Shown: piece by piece, positions 23,620 through 36,767 of the stretch
Position numbering within the stretch: the first letter of the stretch is position 1
How the letters are laid out: the number at the start of each line of letters is the position of its first letter
Assembly (NCBI GenBank): GCA_013397865.1
Contig: VZTI01005325.1
Location: 2,832,552-2,896,551, forward strand
Origin: Struthidea cinerea
Lineage: Eukaryota; Chordata; Aves; Passeriformes; Corcoracidae
DNA: 64,000 nucleotides
Direction of reading: 5' to 3'
The notes under the pieces: model-generated
The model's database searches: none
The model's input: only the letters and a program-made list of their open reading frames with translations
What the model was told of the DNA's origin: nothing
Position numbers and translations under genes: made by a program

Positions 23620-26600
23620 CAACTTGGCTAAAGCTTCCTTAAGGATCTTGCCTGCTGCTTGATTTTTCTTTGGGTTGTCCAGGTTTATTGGCAAACTTGT
23701 TTGGTCCTCTCCTTGAGCAGATAGGGTAGCATCAGCACTTTCTCTTGGAAAAGTTTGGAGAAGTTGTGTCTGGAGCTATTAGCTCTGCAGGAAACGTTTT
23801 GATCGATTTATCAATTGTGCTGTAAAATGAACTGTGCAAGTGTTGTATTTTTATTAGAGAAGTGACACAGATGAATTTTGTCACAAGATTTGCTCGATAT
23901 CTGTTTTACCACGAGTGAGGAGTGCCTTTCAAGTGAGAGCAGCTCTCAGTTATGGATATCCTGTCTTCTTTTCAGTTTTCTTGTCACAGAAAATATATGG
24001 TAACTACCAGCTTACATGGAATTGTTAGTGGCTGAGACTTTCTGACCTGCGTGGAAGAAGTACAGAAAGAGCTGAGGGAACAGTGGCTAGCTTAGCAAGC
24101 CTGTGCTTTCAAGCTGCTTTGGTGCATGTAAGGAAACGGTGAGTTCTGGTGGAATATAACACCACTAGGATGACATTGTGGGCACAGAGGTGGAAGTAGC
24201 TGGTCACATCCATTTTCCCTATACGAAACATTGACAGTATTCCTCCTGTTATGTCCATCTCTTTGGGGGTCTGTACCCTGTCTGAAGATCTGCAAAAGGC
24301 AACAGAAAGCAGCAAGCATTAGATGAGTAGGCTTAAAGTGAATGCATCCTGTGTGGAAAATGCCTGTCAGTGCACACATTGGAGAAAATTGGAAGCACAC
24401 GTGTGCAGCTACCACTTTTCACACAGAATCCAATGGCATGAGCTGCATCTCCTGTATGTGTTACATGCGCACAAGTGGATGTTTTGTGTTTGTACATCTT
24501 CATGAGCCAGTGCTCCCTGTGCAGGCTGTATGTGCCTGATGGGGTGGGTGGCTTCTGTGTGCCTGTGCTCTTGAACACACATTTTCTACAGGCAATACCT
24601 GATCTTTTTCATTTTTATGGAGTCAGGATTCCTGGGAAGGCTGTTACTGAGCTTTTCTGGGTCAGCCCTCATCATGATAAATATCAGTGATGTTCCTCCA
24701 AAGCCAATGTACTGGCACTGATTTAAGGTTTGACCTCTTCTTACCTATATTCTTTTGTGAATGTGTTTCTGTCACTAATGTACTCCACTAAGTGCCTGCT
24801 AGATATATTGGAATAGGTTGCCAATGGACTTATTTCATGGTTGCTTTTAGAAAATGCATTTCTCGGACTATTTTTGATTATCTTTGTTCTCTCCTTTCCA
24901 GCAGATTGTGCTTTTGATGTGTTTATAATCATGTATTATTCCTTCAAGGTAATGTTTGGAATCTCCTTTCACTTCTAAGGCAAGCTGTCAGCTCTAGGAC
25001 TGTAACCAGTTTTGCACTCTTGTTTTGCAATTGGTTGTTTTTATTTCTTTCTTTCTGTATTTTTGGGGGGTTTTGGCTCTGACTTTTGTTGTTGCCATTG
25101 TTTTTCTTTTCTTGGTGTGTTTCCTTCCTTTGCACTAGCAGGAGCTTTGTTCTGGCAGATAATGGAATAGACCTACAGTCCCTTAAGTGCAAGTATTTCC
25201 TCATTACCCATTGCAACTGGCTGTGTTTCATAGTATTACAAAGAGATTTTATTTTGCCTGGGTAAAAAGAGGCAGTAATTGAATTTGTACTGAAATATTT
25301 ATTTGCCTACTCATTCTGTCCAACACTAGCAGATGGCTGATAGGCACATGGTGCTTAAAACTTTGAAAAAGATTTGTAACATTATAAAAAGAAAAAAATC
25401 TGGATGGCTTTTGATTCCGTCTTGCTACCAAGTGAAAGATTTCTGCCTATTGTCTAGTTTGAATTTAAAGTGTAATTGTGACAAACTTCAATGACTAGAA
25501 GAAACTGAAAATGTTTTCTTTTGTATTCCTTACTTGTTTTTTTCCTTTTTACTTGTGTGCTGAAGCTCATTGGGAGTGTTATGGTAATTTCATCAGATCA
25601 CTTGAATGTCACCAATTTCATCCGGAGATGCTTTTCTTGCAGCATCTTTCAGGTTTGGTTTGGCAAAGCTGTGACTTTAGCAACAGGCCACCTGGACAGT
25701 TTCTTGACACTTGAGCTCATATAGGCAGTGTATTTCAGTGGATTTTTGGTTTTAATAGCTAAAAACACCAGTGTGAGAATGATTTGCATAGAAGTAGGGC
25801 CAGTGGCTTCCCTAAAGCAGATTCAGAAATATTTTTGTTATGGAAATCACTAAAGGTGTGTGTAAGGAGGACAGATGCATACCTCAGTTTATGCCCCAGC
25901 AGAGCACCTGGAGCTCATTCAGAGCACAGCAAAACACAAAAGCAGGGTCCCCTTGCAGACCAGGGAGGGAATTTAACAAACAGAGCATGTTGTGAATGGT
26001 CCATCCCTAGGATATTTTCCCCACTTCTGGCAGTGTCTAGCAAAGGGTCTGCCTGGATCAGGGGTTACAACCAGGCCAGTGTGATTACTAGTACCTGAGC
26101 AACCTGGACTCCAGAAATTTGGCTAATCCATTTTTTAATTCACTTATTTTTCAGCTTTTGTAACGTCCCATTGTGCTGTATGCAAGGAGTGCCTCTTACT
26201 TCTTTTGGACTTGCTGCATTGTCATTTCCCTGGATGCTTCCATCTCGCTGATAGGAAAAGCAGCAAACAAAAGCAGCTTCATACTCATCTTCTTGATCTT
26301 ACAGACCTCTGTTAAAATATCCCTCTGCCATCTTCCCTCCAAGCTCAGCTGTCTGTATCTGTAGAGCCTCTCTCTTCTTAAACCAGGCATTCTTGATTAT
26401 TTTTGATATCCCTCTTTTCTGGTCTAGTGTCCTTCTTTAGATGGGGTGGTGACAAGCCTTGATGTTGGTGGACCAGGAACACAGACGGAGAGGTAATGAG
26501 AGTGCTAAGGGAGTACATCCCTAAATATTTTTCCACAGCTGTAGCACACATATCAGCAATAATCATCCCTGTTTTACCAAATAAATCCTTCCCTTGGCTG

Positions 26601-27991
26601 CTTGCAGATCTGATAGTTCATCTTGAGAGATTTACAGTGATGTGATTTTCCTGCACCCTAAGTAAAGAAATCTCAGATGTAAGAAATGAAAGATTCTGAA
26701 CTGCCTTTAAATTCCCCATACTTGAAATGAGAAGCCCAAAAAAAAAAAAATTAAATACTTGAGTCACTTATTAGGGACAGCATTTTTCTCTGCCATATCT
26801 TGATTTAAATTGAATGTGTCATTTGGCATTAAGCAAAATGTGAGTTGTATCTTGAAAGACAGCATAACTCATAAATAGTGTAGCCATAAGCCAGCTGATG
26901 GCTTACTTATAACCAGGCAAATCTAATATCCTGCTTTGCTGTAGGGTATGTGATTTTCTCCACACTCCTGTAATTGTTTATTGTAGAGGATGGTGAATTT
27001 GCCACTTGCCATGAGCTCATTTCTTGTCTTAACGCAGTTAATACAGATAAATATATTTTTAAGGATTCTTTGAAATATTTTAACAGTTTTCTGAATATAA
27101 TCTTCCCATGGCAGAGAGAATCTGTGAAAAAAAAAAATGACTGCAGGCCAAATATTTATTGAATTAGACTATCACTGAGTTTATTTTAAAAGATCCATAT
27201 GAGGCTTCAGATTTTTTGGCCAGTCTCAGAAAGATATACAACTAGATATGAAATTTCTTGCAAAGTAAACTACCTCATAACAAATGGCTTTATTAGAATT
27301 TGCTCAGAAAGATTCGAAGGTGAGTGCCAGGAAAATTTATCATGTAACCATATTCTGGCTTCTTTGTCAAGAGAGGAGACAAAAGGTGTATGTCAGAAGC
27401 AGCTGCAAGGATTAATATAAAAATTACGTCACATCCATGTGTATATATTTGAACAGAGTATGAAATGCTTCCTTGATCAAGAAATGAAAAATTAACTTTC
27501 AGTTGTTTGACAGACATCTAAACATTAGATATTGTAGAAATAATTCTATACAGTAAAAGTAATATTATAGTTTTTAATGCATCTGAATTTAAAAAATTGG
27601 AAAACTATATTCCTAGGCCTTTCATAAGTATAAGCATTTGCTGATGTCAGAAAATACCTGTTTTGTTGTTTATTACCAGAAAAGGTTTTATAAATGCCTT
27701 CAGGAATAAATCACCAAAGCCATTTACTCATCTTCGAAGAAGCAGAAGGAAATAATTGACAACAAAATGGAAAGGTGTACTTTAGAGAGTGATATAAAGT
27801 AAGTTGCAGAGAATGGCTTTGCCATTAAAATGCCTTGGTAGTCTCAAAGTTCTGATCTAAACTACCGCTAATGGTTTTTTAAAAATATATATTTTAAAAA
27901 GAAAAGTGCTTGCAATTAAGCGTAAAGTCACATGCAATACACACGCAGATAAGGAAGCATTTAAAGAGTTGAAGAGAATTCTGTTTTTCAG
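23620..27991. other. Non-coding sequence, no gene seen
   Basis: A stretch ending at an AAG|GTGAGT donor-like site (27320) is open in one plus frame from 27199, but it lacks a convincing acceptor. A TTTTGGGGGG tract is at 25061-25076. Otherwise nothing is recognisable. Confidence 0.65.
26738..26750. repeat. A13 homopolymer
   Basis: Thirteen consecutive A in AT-rich sequence with no recognisable element attached. Confidence 0.9.
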
Positions 27992-28070
27992 AGATTACTT
28001 TGCTTACAGCTTTGCTTCTGAATGAACCCAGTCCTTTATGCCAGTAGGACCATGTCAAAGTGCCTTCCAG
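27992..28070 (+). other. Candidate non-coding exon
   Basis: It ends at a perfect donor, CCAG|GTAAGTG, at 28071. Two acceptors lie upstream: 'attctgtttttcag' ending at 27991, and 'ttactttgcttacag' ending at 28009, which would give a 61-nt exon. Every plus frame has a stop, so coding use is unlikely. An antisense open frame (27894-28085) overlaps and looks accidental. Confidence 0.15.
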
Positions 28071-30724
28071 GTAAGTGTGAATCACTGTATTGCCTCTACC
28101 CTTAATCAGATGTAAGAGCTACTGGTCAGCAACACCCACCACTGGTGGAAAAAGTGCTCCTGTATGCTCCATTTCTGTGCTAGAGAGAGAAAACTAGAAA
28201 AGTCTGGGGCTGGGACTTAGCACTCGCCCACCGTGAGTTTCTCCCTTCACTTGCCCTCTTTACGAAGAAGCAGCTACAAATAAAACAAGAGGCCGCTCTA
28301 CCTGTGAACGGCCATTCTTCATGTAGAGCATCCTTGCTCCTTGATTAATAGCGCATTTCCCTGTGATTTATAACCATGCCTGCATTCCGGTGGCATCAGA
28401 ATAGCAAGAAAAAAAAGAAAAAAGAGTCAGGTTTATTAATAGGGAAAACATATAGCTGCTTATTTGGTTTTGCTCAGAGTCCCATAACAACTATCAGCAT
28501 GAGAAGCAAAATTTGCCCAAAACACAAAGGGCCCAGGTGAAGACTCAGCGCCGGCTGGGATGAGATACACTGCATTTCTGGTCCAAGTCTGAGCCCATGG
28601 TTCCAGTCACTAGTGCTCCAGCACTGCCCTTGCCATGCCCTGCTGCTACACTCTGGGCTTGGTGTCGTGTCTAGTGGGACTTGTGTCTCGTCCTTCTGCT
28701 TGGAAGTATTTTTAGTTGAAAAGTAAAGGACCATAAAAGAGAGCATGGCAAAGGAGGATGAAACAACAGTGGAAAGTAAAGGAAAGACACTTTGCTTTAG
28801 AAAGAAGTATTTTGATCTGATTTTTGCCAAGGTTCACGGCAGAAGGGCTGTAGCTGTTTGATCCTTCTCAAACTGCCTGATGATGGCTTGTCTGTGGAGG
28901 AGGCACACATGTTTTTTGTGGAAGTCTGATCAATCTTCCATATATTCACTTTCCCTGATAGTGTAATTAGTTACCTAGACCACATTTTAAAGCTGATAAA
29001 ATGACATAAGCAGTCAGCTTTAAGCAGTTGTACTACCTGCCTTCCTGAAGGTATTGCAGCAAGCAAGACAGGGCTGACAGTACCAGCTGCAGCCGGAAAT
29101 GTTGCCTGTGCTGCTCTGCAGCCAGTTTTGTGTGGAGATTGATATCAGCAATTGCATATGGACATGACCGACAGGTGCCATGGCCCCTTTAACCTTTTCC
29201 TTTGGAGTTAGCTCTGTCCCCTCCAGCTCTCCATCATTTAGCATTCCTGAAGAGGTGTTTCAGATGTGGCCTTAACAGGGCCTTGATACTCTTCCACTAG
29301 AAGCTCAAACTGACAGGTAGACACAAGAAAGAGGAATTTTACCAAGTGCTTGGGTGACCTGAGTCACCCTGTGGTCTCCATTGCTGCAGGGTCCCTGCAT
29401 GGTCCCACGTGCCTGATTACTTGCTTTGAAGAGGTCTGGCTTCCTGGGAAAAGAAAAACTGACAACCAGCTTTTACCAGGGGACTGAAATTGTATTTAAA
29501 TGCAGTGATGTGTCTAGTAGCATTCATAAGTGAATAGACACTTTTGAAATGTGCCCTATTGTACCTGTCCTGACCCTTGTAGACATCTGGCCTTGCTTTC
29601 ATGCTCCCATGGGATCATATCCTCTGTGAGGCATCTCTTATTGTGTGCCCAAGCTCATTATACAGGCAGTGGATTGGGGTATAAGAGGGCTCTCAGGAGC
29701 ACTCAAAGCAGCTTCTGTGGCATCTCCTTGCTACAGGAAGCAGGTTCTGAACTTGTCACTGGTATCCTTGTTACCTGTAGAAAAAAACCAAAAAGCCTGA
29801 GAAAAGGTGTGGAGTCCCTGTGCTTCGTCATCCACTGGCGGGCTCAAAGCACTGGAGTGGCCCTACTGTGGTATTAGGTTTGGTGTGTCGCTGGGAAGGT
29901 GGGTCACCCTCAGGCGAGGGGCTTATGGGGCAGCTATTGTCACTGGCACTGGGGGGCCACAGCTTTCCAGACATTTTGCAGGCGTAGAATTAGGTGCCTG
30001 TGTGGGAATTTCAGACTTGGAAAATTTCAAATATTCTTGGGAACAGCTTTGATTATGGTGTAGTTTAATCAGAAGCAATAGCTACTTTTCATTTTCTGGG
30101 CTGAATTAAGTGCAATAAGGCCGGAATAACAAAGAAGATCAGGATTTTTTGTTTGCCATTGCTTGGCTCAATCATATTGGGAAAGGTTTTGATGCTCCAG
30201 AGCTAAAGGCAATACAGGAACCACTCTGACCTGTGTTTATTCCTGTTCGAACATTACTCAGAACCTCAAAATTATCTTAACATCAAATAAGTATTTTTCA
30301 TTTGTGAACGCATTGTACAAAAGGAGTTTATTTATACACAATTTTGTGGGTTTTTTCTGATCTTTATATTTCAGTCTATTTATATTAATTTTCTTAAGAA
30401 GATACTTGAATTCTGCAAAGGAACAAAGAAGGACACATGCCAAAAGTTTGCCTTCAACACTTTTTTTTTTAGTTGGTGTTAATTTTTGAGCCATTATTCA
30501 AGCAGCTGTCCAGGTCAAGAGAGTTCAAGCATGCTTCTTCTGTGCCTCTTGCACTCCAAGACTGCAGTGAAGGAAGAGAAGTCTGCAAATTAGAAAGCAT
30601 TTGGCAGTGCCTTCTAGTTGTATTAGGTTATAACTGCATCAGTTGCATGATTAAGAGGAAGTGACAGGTAAGCAAAATGAGAACAAAAGGCTCATGCTGT
30701 TAGAAGCAAATGTCACCATGTCAT

Positions 30725-30892
30725 ACACACTGCGCGCGTATATCAATACTCTCTCTGAAAATACAGACGAGAGGAGGGAAATAGGAGAGAGGGGATGAGT
30801 TTGTGGGTGTGCTTTCCTGTGTGTTTGTACAATTTGTGTGTTGTGTACATCAAGGTTTACCTCAGGTATGTGTGTCTTTCTGTGTGGGGAAA
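30725..30892. repeat. Alternating purine-pyrimidine and TG-rich region
   Basis: An ACACAC block (30725-30730) abuts the strictly alternating 13-mer 'tgcgcgcgtatat' (30731-30743). From about 30800 to 30892 the plus strand is rich in TGTG and GTGT units. Alternating CG and TG runs favour left-handed Z-DNA. The three CpGs within a few bases stand out in this CpG-poor window. Confidence 0.55.
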
Positions 30893-31397
30893 CCAACGCA
30901 CCCATGGAATTGTGGCACGGGTTGTAGCAGTGTGCCGGAGATGGCGCACAGTGGTGCCTTCGTACAGCCCACTCTTTGTTTGCTGGCTTGAAGGTTTCTC
31001 TGTAGGCTTTATTTTTCCCCTAATTCAGTGATTTTTGGAAAAGTATTCATCAGATTTTTAAAGGTTTTGCTTCTCAGGTTACTTACAAAACCCTGAATGA
31101 ATCCAATTAAAATATGAATATCATGAGAAATTACTACATTTATAGCTTTGGTTTTTTACATGAGTATTCTTTATGTATGTTGTACTATTTTAGAATGACG
31201 TTTTTCAAATTACAAGTTCTACAACTAAGTAAGGGTGTTTTCACAAACACTCAGTGATTGTGACATTTAGTTTGGTAGATTATGGTCTGTAACACCTGCA
31301 TGGGGATGGAAATACCTCTAGCTGGCACCTAAGAGTCAAGGTGTTTTCTGGTTAGGCTTACAACTGGGAGTGAGTTTGAGAGGCAGAAGCATGACAA

Positions 31398-31448
31398 CCA
31401 ATTTTGGGGTGTGTGAAAGAGCATACCCAATTTTGGGGTGGTGAAAGA
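31398..31448. repeat. Local tandem duplication, about 29-bp period
   Basis: 'ccaattttggggtgtgtgaa' at 31398 recurs as 'ccaattttggggtggtgaaa' at 31427, with a two-base length difference in the GTG run. Only the first 23 or so bases of each unit are similar. Confidence 0.8.
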
Positions 31449-32486
31449 AGGTGAGATTTTATGAGGCCCTGACCAAAGTGTCTCTGCCTTGGTGGGGGAG
31501 AGCAGAGGGCTGCTCATCTGTTGTTTCAGACTTATGCACACATACACACCATATATGAATGGAAGTGAAAACATGAAAAAGCAGAGATTGTGAGCTGAGC
31601 ATTGAAAAGTGAAACAGTGTTCAGGAGATAACATCACCTGAGTGACATTAATTCCCCTGCCTGTTCCTAACCACTACTGTCATATAATGTTAATGGTTGC
31701 ACTCACAGAGGAAGGAGGAGCAGGCTTTAATACTGGGGATTCACTCGAGATGCTCTCTGAAATCCTAAAGATAAGTGGAATTTTGCGTTCTTGAAATGCC
31801 CAAGTTAAGTACATTTAGAAAAAAAGTAGACTAGCTTGAGCCTCTCTTGTCGAATTTCCGCAGATATAAAATGAAAATGTCACTCAGCTTCTGCATTACC
31901 GTGTATGAAGGTTAAATCTATGTATATCATTCACTCGTAAGTGTAACAGCACCCAAAAGTTTCATGCTGCTGCTAGATAGGGTATCTTCATTTCTGTATA
32001 TTTATAGTAATAAGACCAAAAAAAGACAGAGACAGCACCCCCGATTTTGTGTGCTTAACATGTGTGAAAACATGTGAGAAAGAGCTGTTTCTTTCATTTC
32101 ACTTCCAAAAAAAAAATCTTCTTAAAAATGTTCCTTTTGAGTTTTCTAATGATACGGCCAAAAAAATAAGACTGATGAAAATTCAAGTGGCCAAGGAGAA
32201 AAATCTCCACTAATTTCTTTTCCCTGAAAAGAGACTGTGAATACCTACTACTGGCATACCTGCTTACAGATGGTTTGAAGCTCATGTGAGTGCCTGATGC
32301 TGAGGCACCAGAGCTGGTCAGCCAGGCTGTCAGGGATCTGCTTCTGGTTGCAGTTGAAGTTGGTAGCTGAGCTTCTCTTTATTTCTGCACAGGTGTCTGA
32401 CTCTGCAACTTCATATCTTGGGATGCTGTATTGATTAATATTGTACAAGAGATGAGATGTGTACCTTTCTTTTCTAGCAAGCTTAC

Positions 32487-32584
32487 CTGTACAAGTCAAA
32501 TATTAATGCCTAGGGTATTCTGTAAATAGCATTCATAATTCTGCTCTGAAGTAACCTTCTGTGAAGCCATTTTCCACTCTGTTT
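32487..32584 (-). other. Candidate minus-strand exon
   Basis: On the minus strand the acceptor 'tatatttgtttttctctaag' precedes 32584 and the donor CAG|GTAAGC follows 32487, giving a 98-nt exon. It holds a 24-codon open frame beginning MASQKVTSEQ that stops just before the donor, so a coding internal exon is unlikely; a non-coding or first exon is possible. No homologous protein is recognised. Confidence 0.15.
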
Positions 32585-32704
32585 CTTAGAGAAAAACAAA
32601 TATATAACAGAACTCCGAGACTCCTTTCCAATATTTCATTTGCCGGCTTTCAAACGTCATCATGGGAGCAATGAGACAAGAAAAGACTCTTTTCTTCCTT
32701 CAAG

Positions 32705-32769
32705 GTCTGCAGTGAACAGTGTAAAGCCATGCACAATGGATTTGGAAGAAGCTTTATATATTATGACAA
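32705..32769 (+). other. Candidate 65-nt exon with an open frame
   Basis: The acceptor is 'gactcttttcttccttcaag' ending at 32704 and the donor is CAA|GTGAGT at 32770. In the frame starting at 32705 the translation is VCSEQCKAMHNGFGRSFIYY followed by D and a split codon, with no stop. The other two frames both meet a TGA or TAA stop early. A second acceptor, CTGCAG, would start the exon at 32713. I do not recognise the peptide, and no partner exon has been found within reach. The composition is plausible for protein, but 65 nt is too short to exclude chance. Confidence 0.2.
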
Positions 32770-35700
32770 GTGAGTGTACCTCCAGGGTGCTCTGCTGTTG
32801 TGGAATGGAGTTCTAAGCCACATCATCTATTAAGTCGCCGAATGTGGTAAAATTTCTCAGGTTCTTAGAAATGAAAAGCAGATGAAAAGACCCCCATGAC
32901 TCAGTCCTTATGAATGCAGTGAAGTAAGATTATCAGCCTAAATTGTCCCTACTAATCAACAGTGTAAGCTTGCAGTGATAGACTCTGTAAATCTGCAGAG
33001 CTTTGGGACTGTGTTGGGTGGAAGGAGTCAACTGACAGCTTTAGGGTCACGTTCTCAATATGAGTCTCAAACTGTTCCAGCTGAAAAAAAGAAAAGAAGG
33101 CATATGTACTCATTGCTCCTGGGGAGGTGTTCACATGGTTAGGAAATGCATGGTTATAAAGCTGCTTCTACGGAGAGGGAGAATTATTGGGTTTGGAGGG
33201 GGTTTTTTCACTTTTGTTTCATCCTCTTCTCCCTCACAGTTTTTCTTTTCTTATTAAGCCCTGAAACTCAGCCTTTCAAAATTTGTCATGCCAACCAAAG
33301 GAGGGGATGGCTCTGTGGCTATATTATTTCTGTCATGCTGAAAATGATTTAGTGTTGACATGCCTGCACTTTGCTTTCATACCTTGCTTTTCAGCATTGA
33401 ATAAAGAACAGTCTGATAAATATGTTTAAAATGAGGAGAATGAGCTGCCTTCTCATTGATAATCAGAGGCCAGTACTGCTGTCGGTACTTTAACTATAAT
33501 ACCTGGCATCCACGGGATAATAAATACCTTCTTTTATCTTTTTTTAATTTGCTGTCAGTGTGTGTGTACTTGTCTGGATACTTTTCATACCTGTGATCTA
33601 CTTCTTAGATTATGTCTTCAGCTTCTCAAGTTGTATTTTGTTAATCAGCTTTCACAGGAAAGGGACACATTTCATAACCAAAAAAAAAAAAAAAAGGATT
33701 GCCAAGTTAATTAAAGTTGAGAAAAAAGAAAAAAAAGAACATGCAACAGCCTGACTAGAGACAGAAAGTGGAGAGCAAAACCAGTATCAAATACAAGAAT
33801 ATCTTGTAAAAAAAATGCACTGCATTAGTCAAAGTGGTTCATCATTAAAGAATGCCTATGGAAACTTTTAAAATAGTTTGCTTAATAAATAAATAGACTT
33901 TCTACCGGGGAAATCTTCATTATAAGGAATCGTCTCTACATCCATTTAGGTACAGTGCGTTCCAAGAAGGAGTCAGTAATTCCTGTCCTGCCAAAGTTTA
34001 CTGCTGGCTTTGGACAGTCTTAAAGAGAGGTGAAAGAGTGAAAAACAATTGAATCTTTTGCAGTTAACAATACCAGAAAATGGCAGACTGCTAAACTCAG
34101 TGCCTGGACCTTAATCTTGGTAGAGAGGGAATTGACTTGGAGAACTGAACCTCCAAAAATTTCAAGGTCATATGGGCTTATGACTATACTAAAAGGTCTA
34201 CACTAGGAGCCGCAGAAAGGAGGAACTGCAAAGCCTGCGAGGTGCAGAATGGGGGTAATTCCCAGTGTGTCTCATGTCACATTGCTGCAAGACACAGTCT
34301 CCAGTAGGAAAATGCCCTGCAGATGCCATAACTTGCTTCAGCACATGACATCCAATTTTGCAAGGTCTGATGACAGGCGCGGAATTAACTTGGTCTGCTG
34401 CCGTAGGCGTGCCTGGGAGCTGCTTACCAGTTCCAGCAGCATGTCAAGATATTTGCCCCATCTTTTATGAAAGAAAAATAGCTGTCAGCATTGGCATTTG
34501 AAAGAGCACCAATAAATTCAGGTAGAAGCTGAACAACCATTTCAGTAGTTTCCCCTGTGTCTGAAGTTAAATGTTATGCTAGGATTTTTTGTTAAACTCA
34601 GGTCTCTGAAGACAGGGAGGGAATATATAAGAGTTTCATGACATTCATTAAGATCCTCTTTAAATTAATACAAAGACAACAGAATTAATTAGGAGAAATA
34701 ACTGGGTATGTTTCTGTTGTGTGTAAAATTCTATAGGTGGAATTTAGTTCTTAAAACATGTAATGCAACTGAGAAGTCCTATGAAGATTTTTTGGTTTTC
34801 AGTTTCACAAGACTGTTCTGTAAAAGGTTACACCTAGGAGATAGATGCTTCATAGGAGATTCTACCCTCACGTAACTGTTTTTGTAAGTGCAATTACTTT
34901 CTTTCTGTATATCACTCGCATATAATTTGCTCTTATGAGCTGATTTTATTTTATTTTTTAAAAGTCAAACCTGTTATGCTAAAGAATAGCACAAAGTCAT
35001 CCAAAAGAAGACCTCATAAACCTTTTTGCATCCACCTGAATGAATTCTGGTTAGGAACCTGTGCAGTGATGTTATCCTGATTGGTGGGAAATTGGTAAAG
35101 GAAACAACCAATTTTCAATCAACGTAATGCGTTGCTCAGAGGTTTGAAATCTCAAGGAAAAGCATTGCATCTTCTGCAGCTGTGTTAAAAGATTTCTCTG
35201 GAACAGCAAATAAATTGTTGGTAAGAATTACACATTTGCAAAAATATTTACATTTATGAGTAGTTTGTAGAAAAGTCACATGACATATATTTAAAAAATC
35301 ATTTATGTTGTAGTCTTTTCAGTCATTATTGAAGCTCAGGAAGTCCAAATTCTATAAAAGACATTTTAAAAAAAAACAAGTTCAACCTGCTGCCCAACAA
35401 ATAAGTTCCTTGCTTGATTTCTATAGCTTCTGAGTACATTTTTATTTGTTTGATTATTTAGTCCTTTAATAGAAATCCACAGTACAGGGGTGCCCAAAAC
35501 CTGGTTCAGTCCATCTTCATCTGAGCGTTAAGAAATGCTGTTTAAATGACACCTGCATTAAGCAGTCTCGCATATGGTTGAGAGTGGTGATCAGCTTGAG
35601 AAGAAGAGGAAATGCAAAAGGAAAAGCATTCCCATGGATTCTAATCTGTGTGGCAGTACGGTCTGGTCTCGAGCTGGCTCTAAAACCATCCAAGTCCAAA

Positions 35701-36767
35701 AAGTCAAATTGTCTGTGCCGGTTTACCCAGCTGGGAAGTTTGGCCCAACTTTGCAATTCATCACGCATTTTGTATGCATGGCCTGATGTTTTCCCACTCT
35801 AATCTGGCTGCACTCAGTGCATAAATAAATTAAGAAATTGTAAATACATTCCCATACAAAGCCAGTGTAACTCTTAACTGGTTTTTGATGTGTTTTAAAG
35901 GTCAGTGAGGACTAGAAATGGATCTTTTACTGACTGTGTTAGGCTGAACCGATTCTGCTGAAGTATTTTTTGCTTAATATCTGCCTGTGAGTTAAAGGTA
36001 TCCCAAAGCCACTGCCTTGAAGGAAGTGGCTGCTTCACTGCAGTAAAGCTGGGCAGCACAGCTGTGCTTGTGGTGCCATGTCTGTCTAAGACAAAGACAC
36101 ACAATAATGGCACGGATTTCCCGCTTCCCTGCTCTGAATTGCGACATTGCAGTTAGTATGCACCTCCCAGAGGAGAACAATGCTGCATATACATGGCTGT
36201 ATGCACATATCCTCTGCATTCTTCCACCTCAAATTCTTCTCCCTTAAATCAGACAAGATGTGGAATGGCCATGGTGTAACAGGACATAAAACATTTTTGC
36301 TTTCTGTGCTTCCCAAGCACTTCCCTTATCACCTTGAGCTGTCCATTCAAGTGTAAAGAGAAGTTTCACTACCCACCTTCTAAAATTATAGTTTCTATCT
36401 ATTAAAAGAAAGCGGCTCAAAATCCTTTTGAGAGGATAAATAGCACAGAATGCTTTGATTCATATCTGTGAGCTGGAAATTTCACACATCAAGTAAAACA
36501 CCATGAATACATCATTATTTTGACAGCTTTGTGAAAAAGGAGGCTAGAGGATCTCATTGCATGGATTTAATTTCTGAAGTTTCACAGCTTTGTGTTTTGC
36601 AAAAGAATTGAATCCTTCCAGCAGAGCAGAGCAGGTGGTAAACTGAAGGGCAAAGGGGAGATACTGTCAAATCTCATACTTGGCATGCAAGCCCCCACCA
36701 AGGGCTTCCAAGGCAGCTCCCATGTCTCTCACCTTCTCAGAATAATGTCTTTTGTCTTTTTTTTCAG
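32770..36767. other. Non-coding AT-rich sequence, no gene seen
   Basis: Besides the A16 run, open frames stay below 85 codons. Nothing else is distinctive. Confidence 0.7.
33680..33695. repeat. A16 homopolymer
   Basis: Sixteen consecutive A, followed by further A-rich sequence to about 33740. I found no retrotransposed gene body or SINE upstream, so it does not look like the tail of a processed pseudogene. Confidence 0.9.

Larger units (their letters stand above)
28071..32486. other. Non-coding sequence, no gene seen
   Basis: Open frames reach at most 118 codons (minus strand, 28474-28830) and none is recognisable. A CAG|GTAAGC donor-like site at 30666 lacks a good acceptor with an open frame. 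The TG-rich region at 30725-30892 and the tandem duplication at 31398 are listed separately. Confidence 0.65.

Noticed and set aside
27199..27420. Plus-strand frame ending at an AAG|GTGAGT donor-like site
   Set aside because: No good acceptor precedes it, and the frame continues past the donor as expected for a chance ORF.
33560..33754. Possible processed-pseudogene tail at the A16 run
   Set aside because: No gene-derived sequence or target-site duplication is visible upstream.
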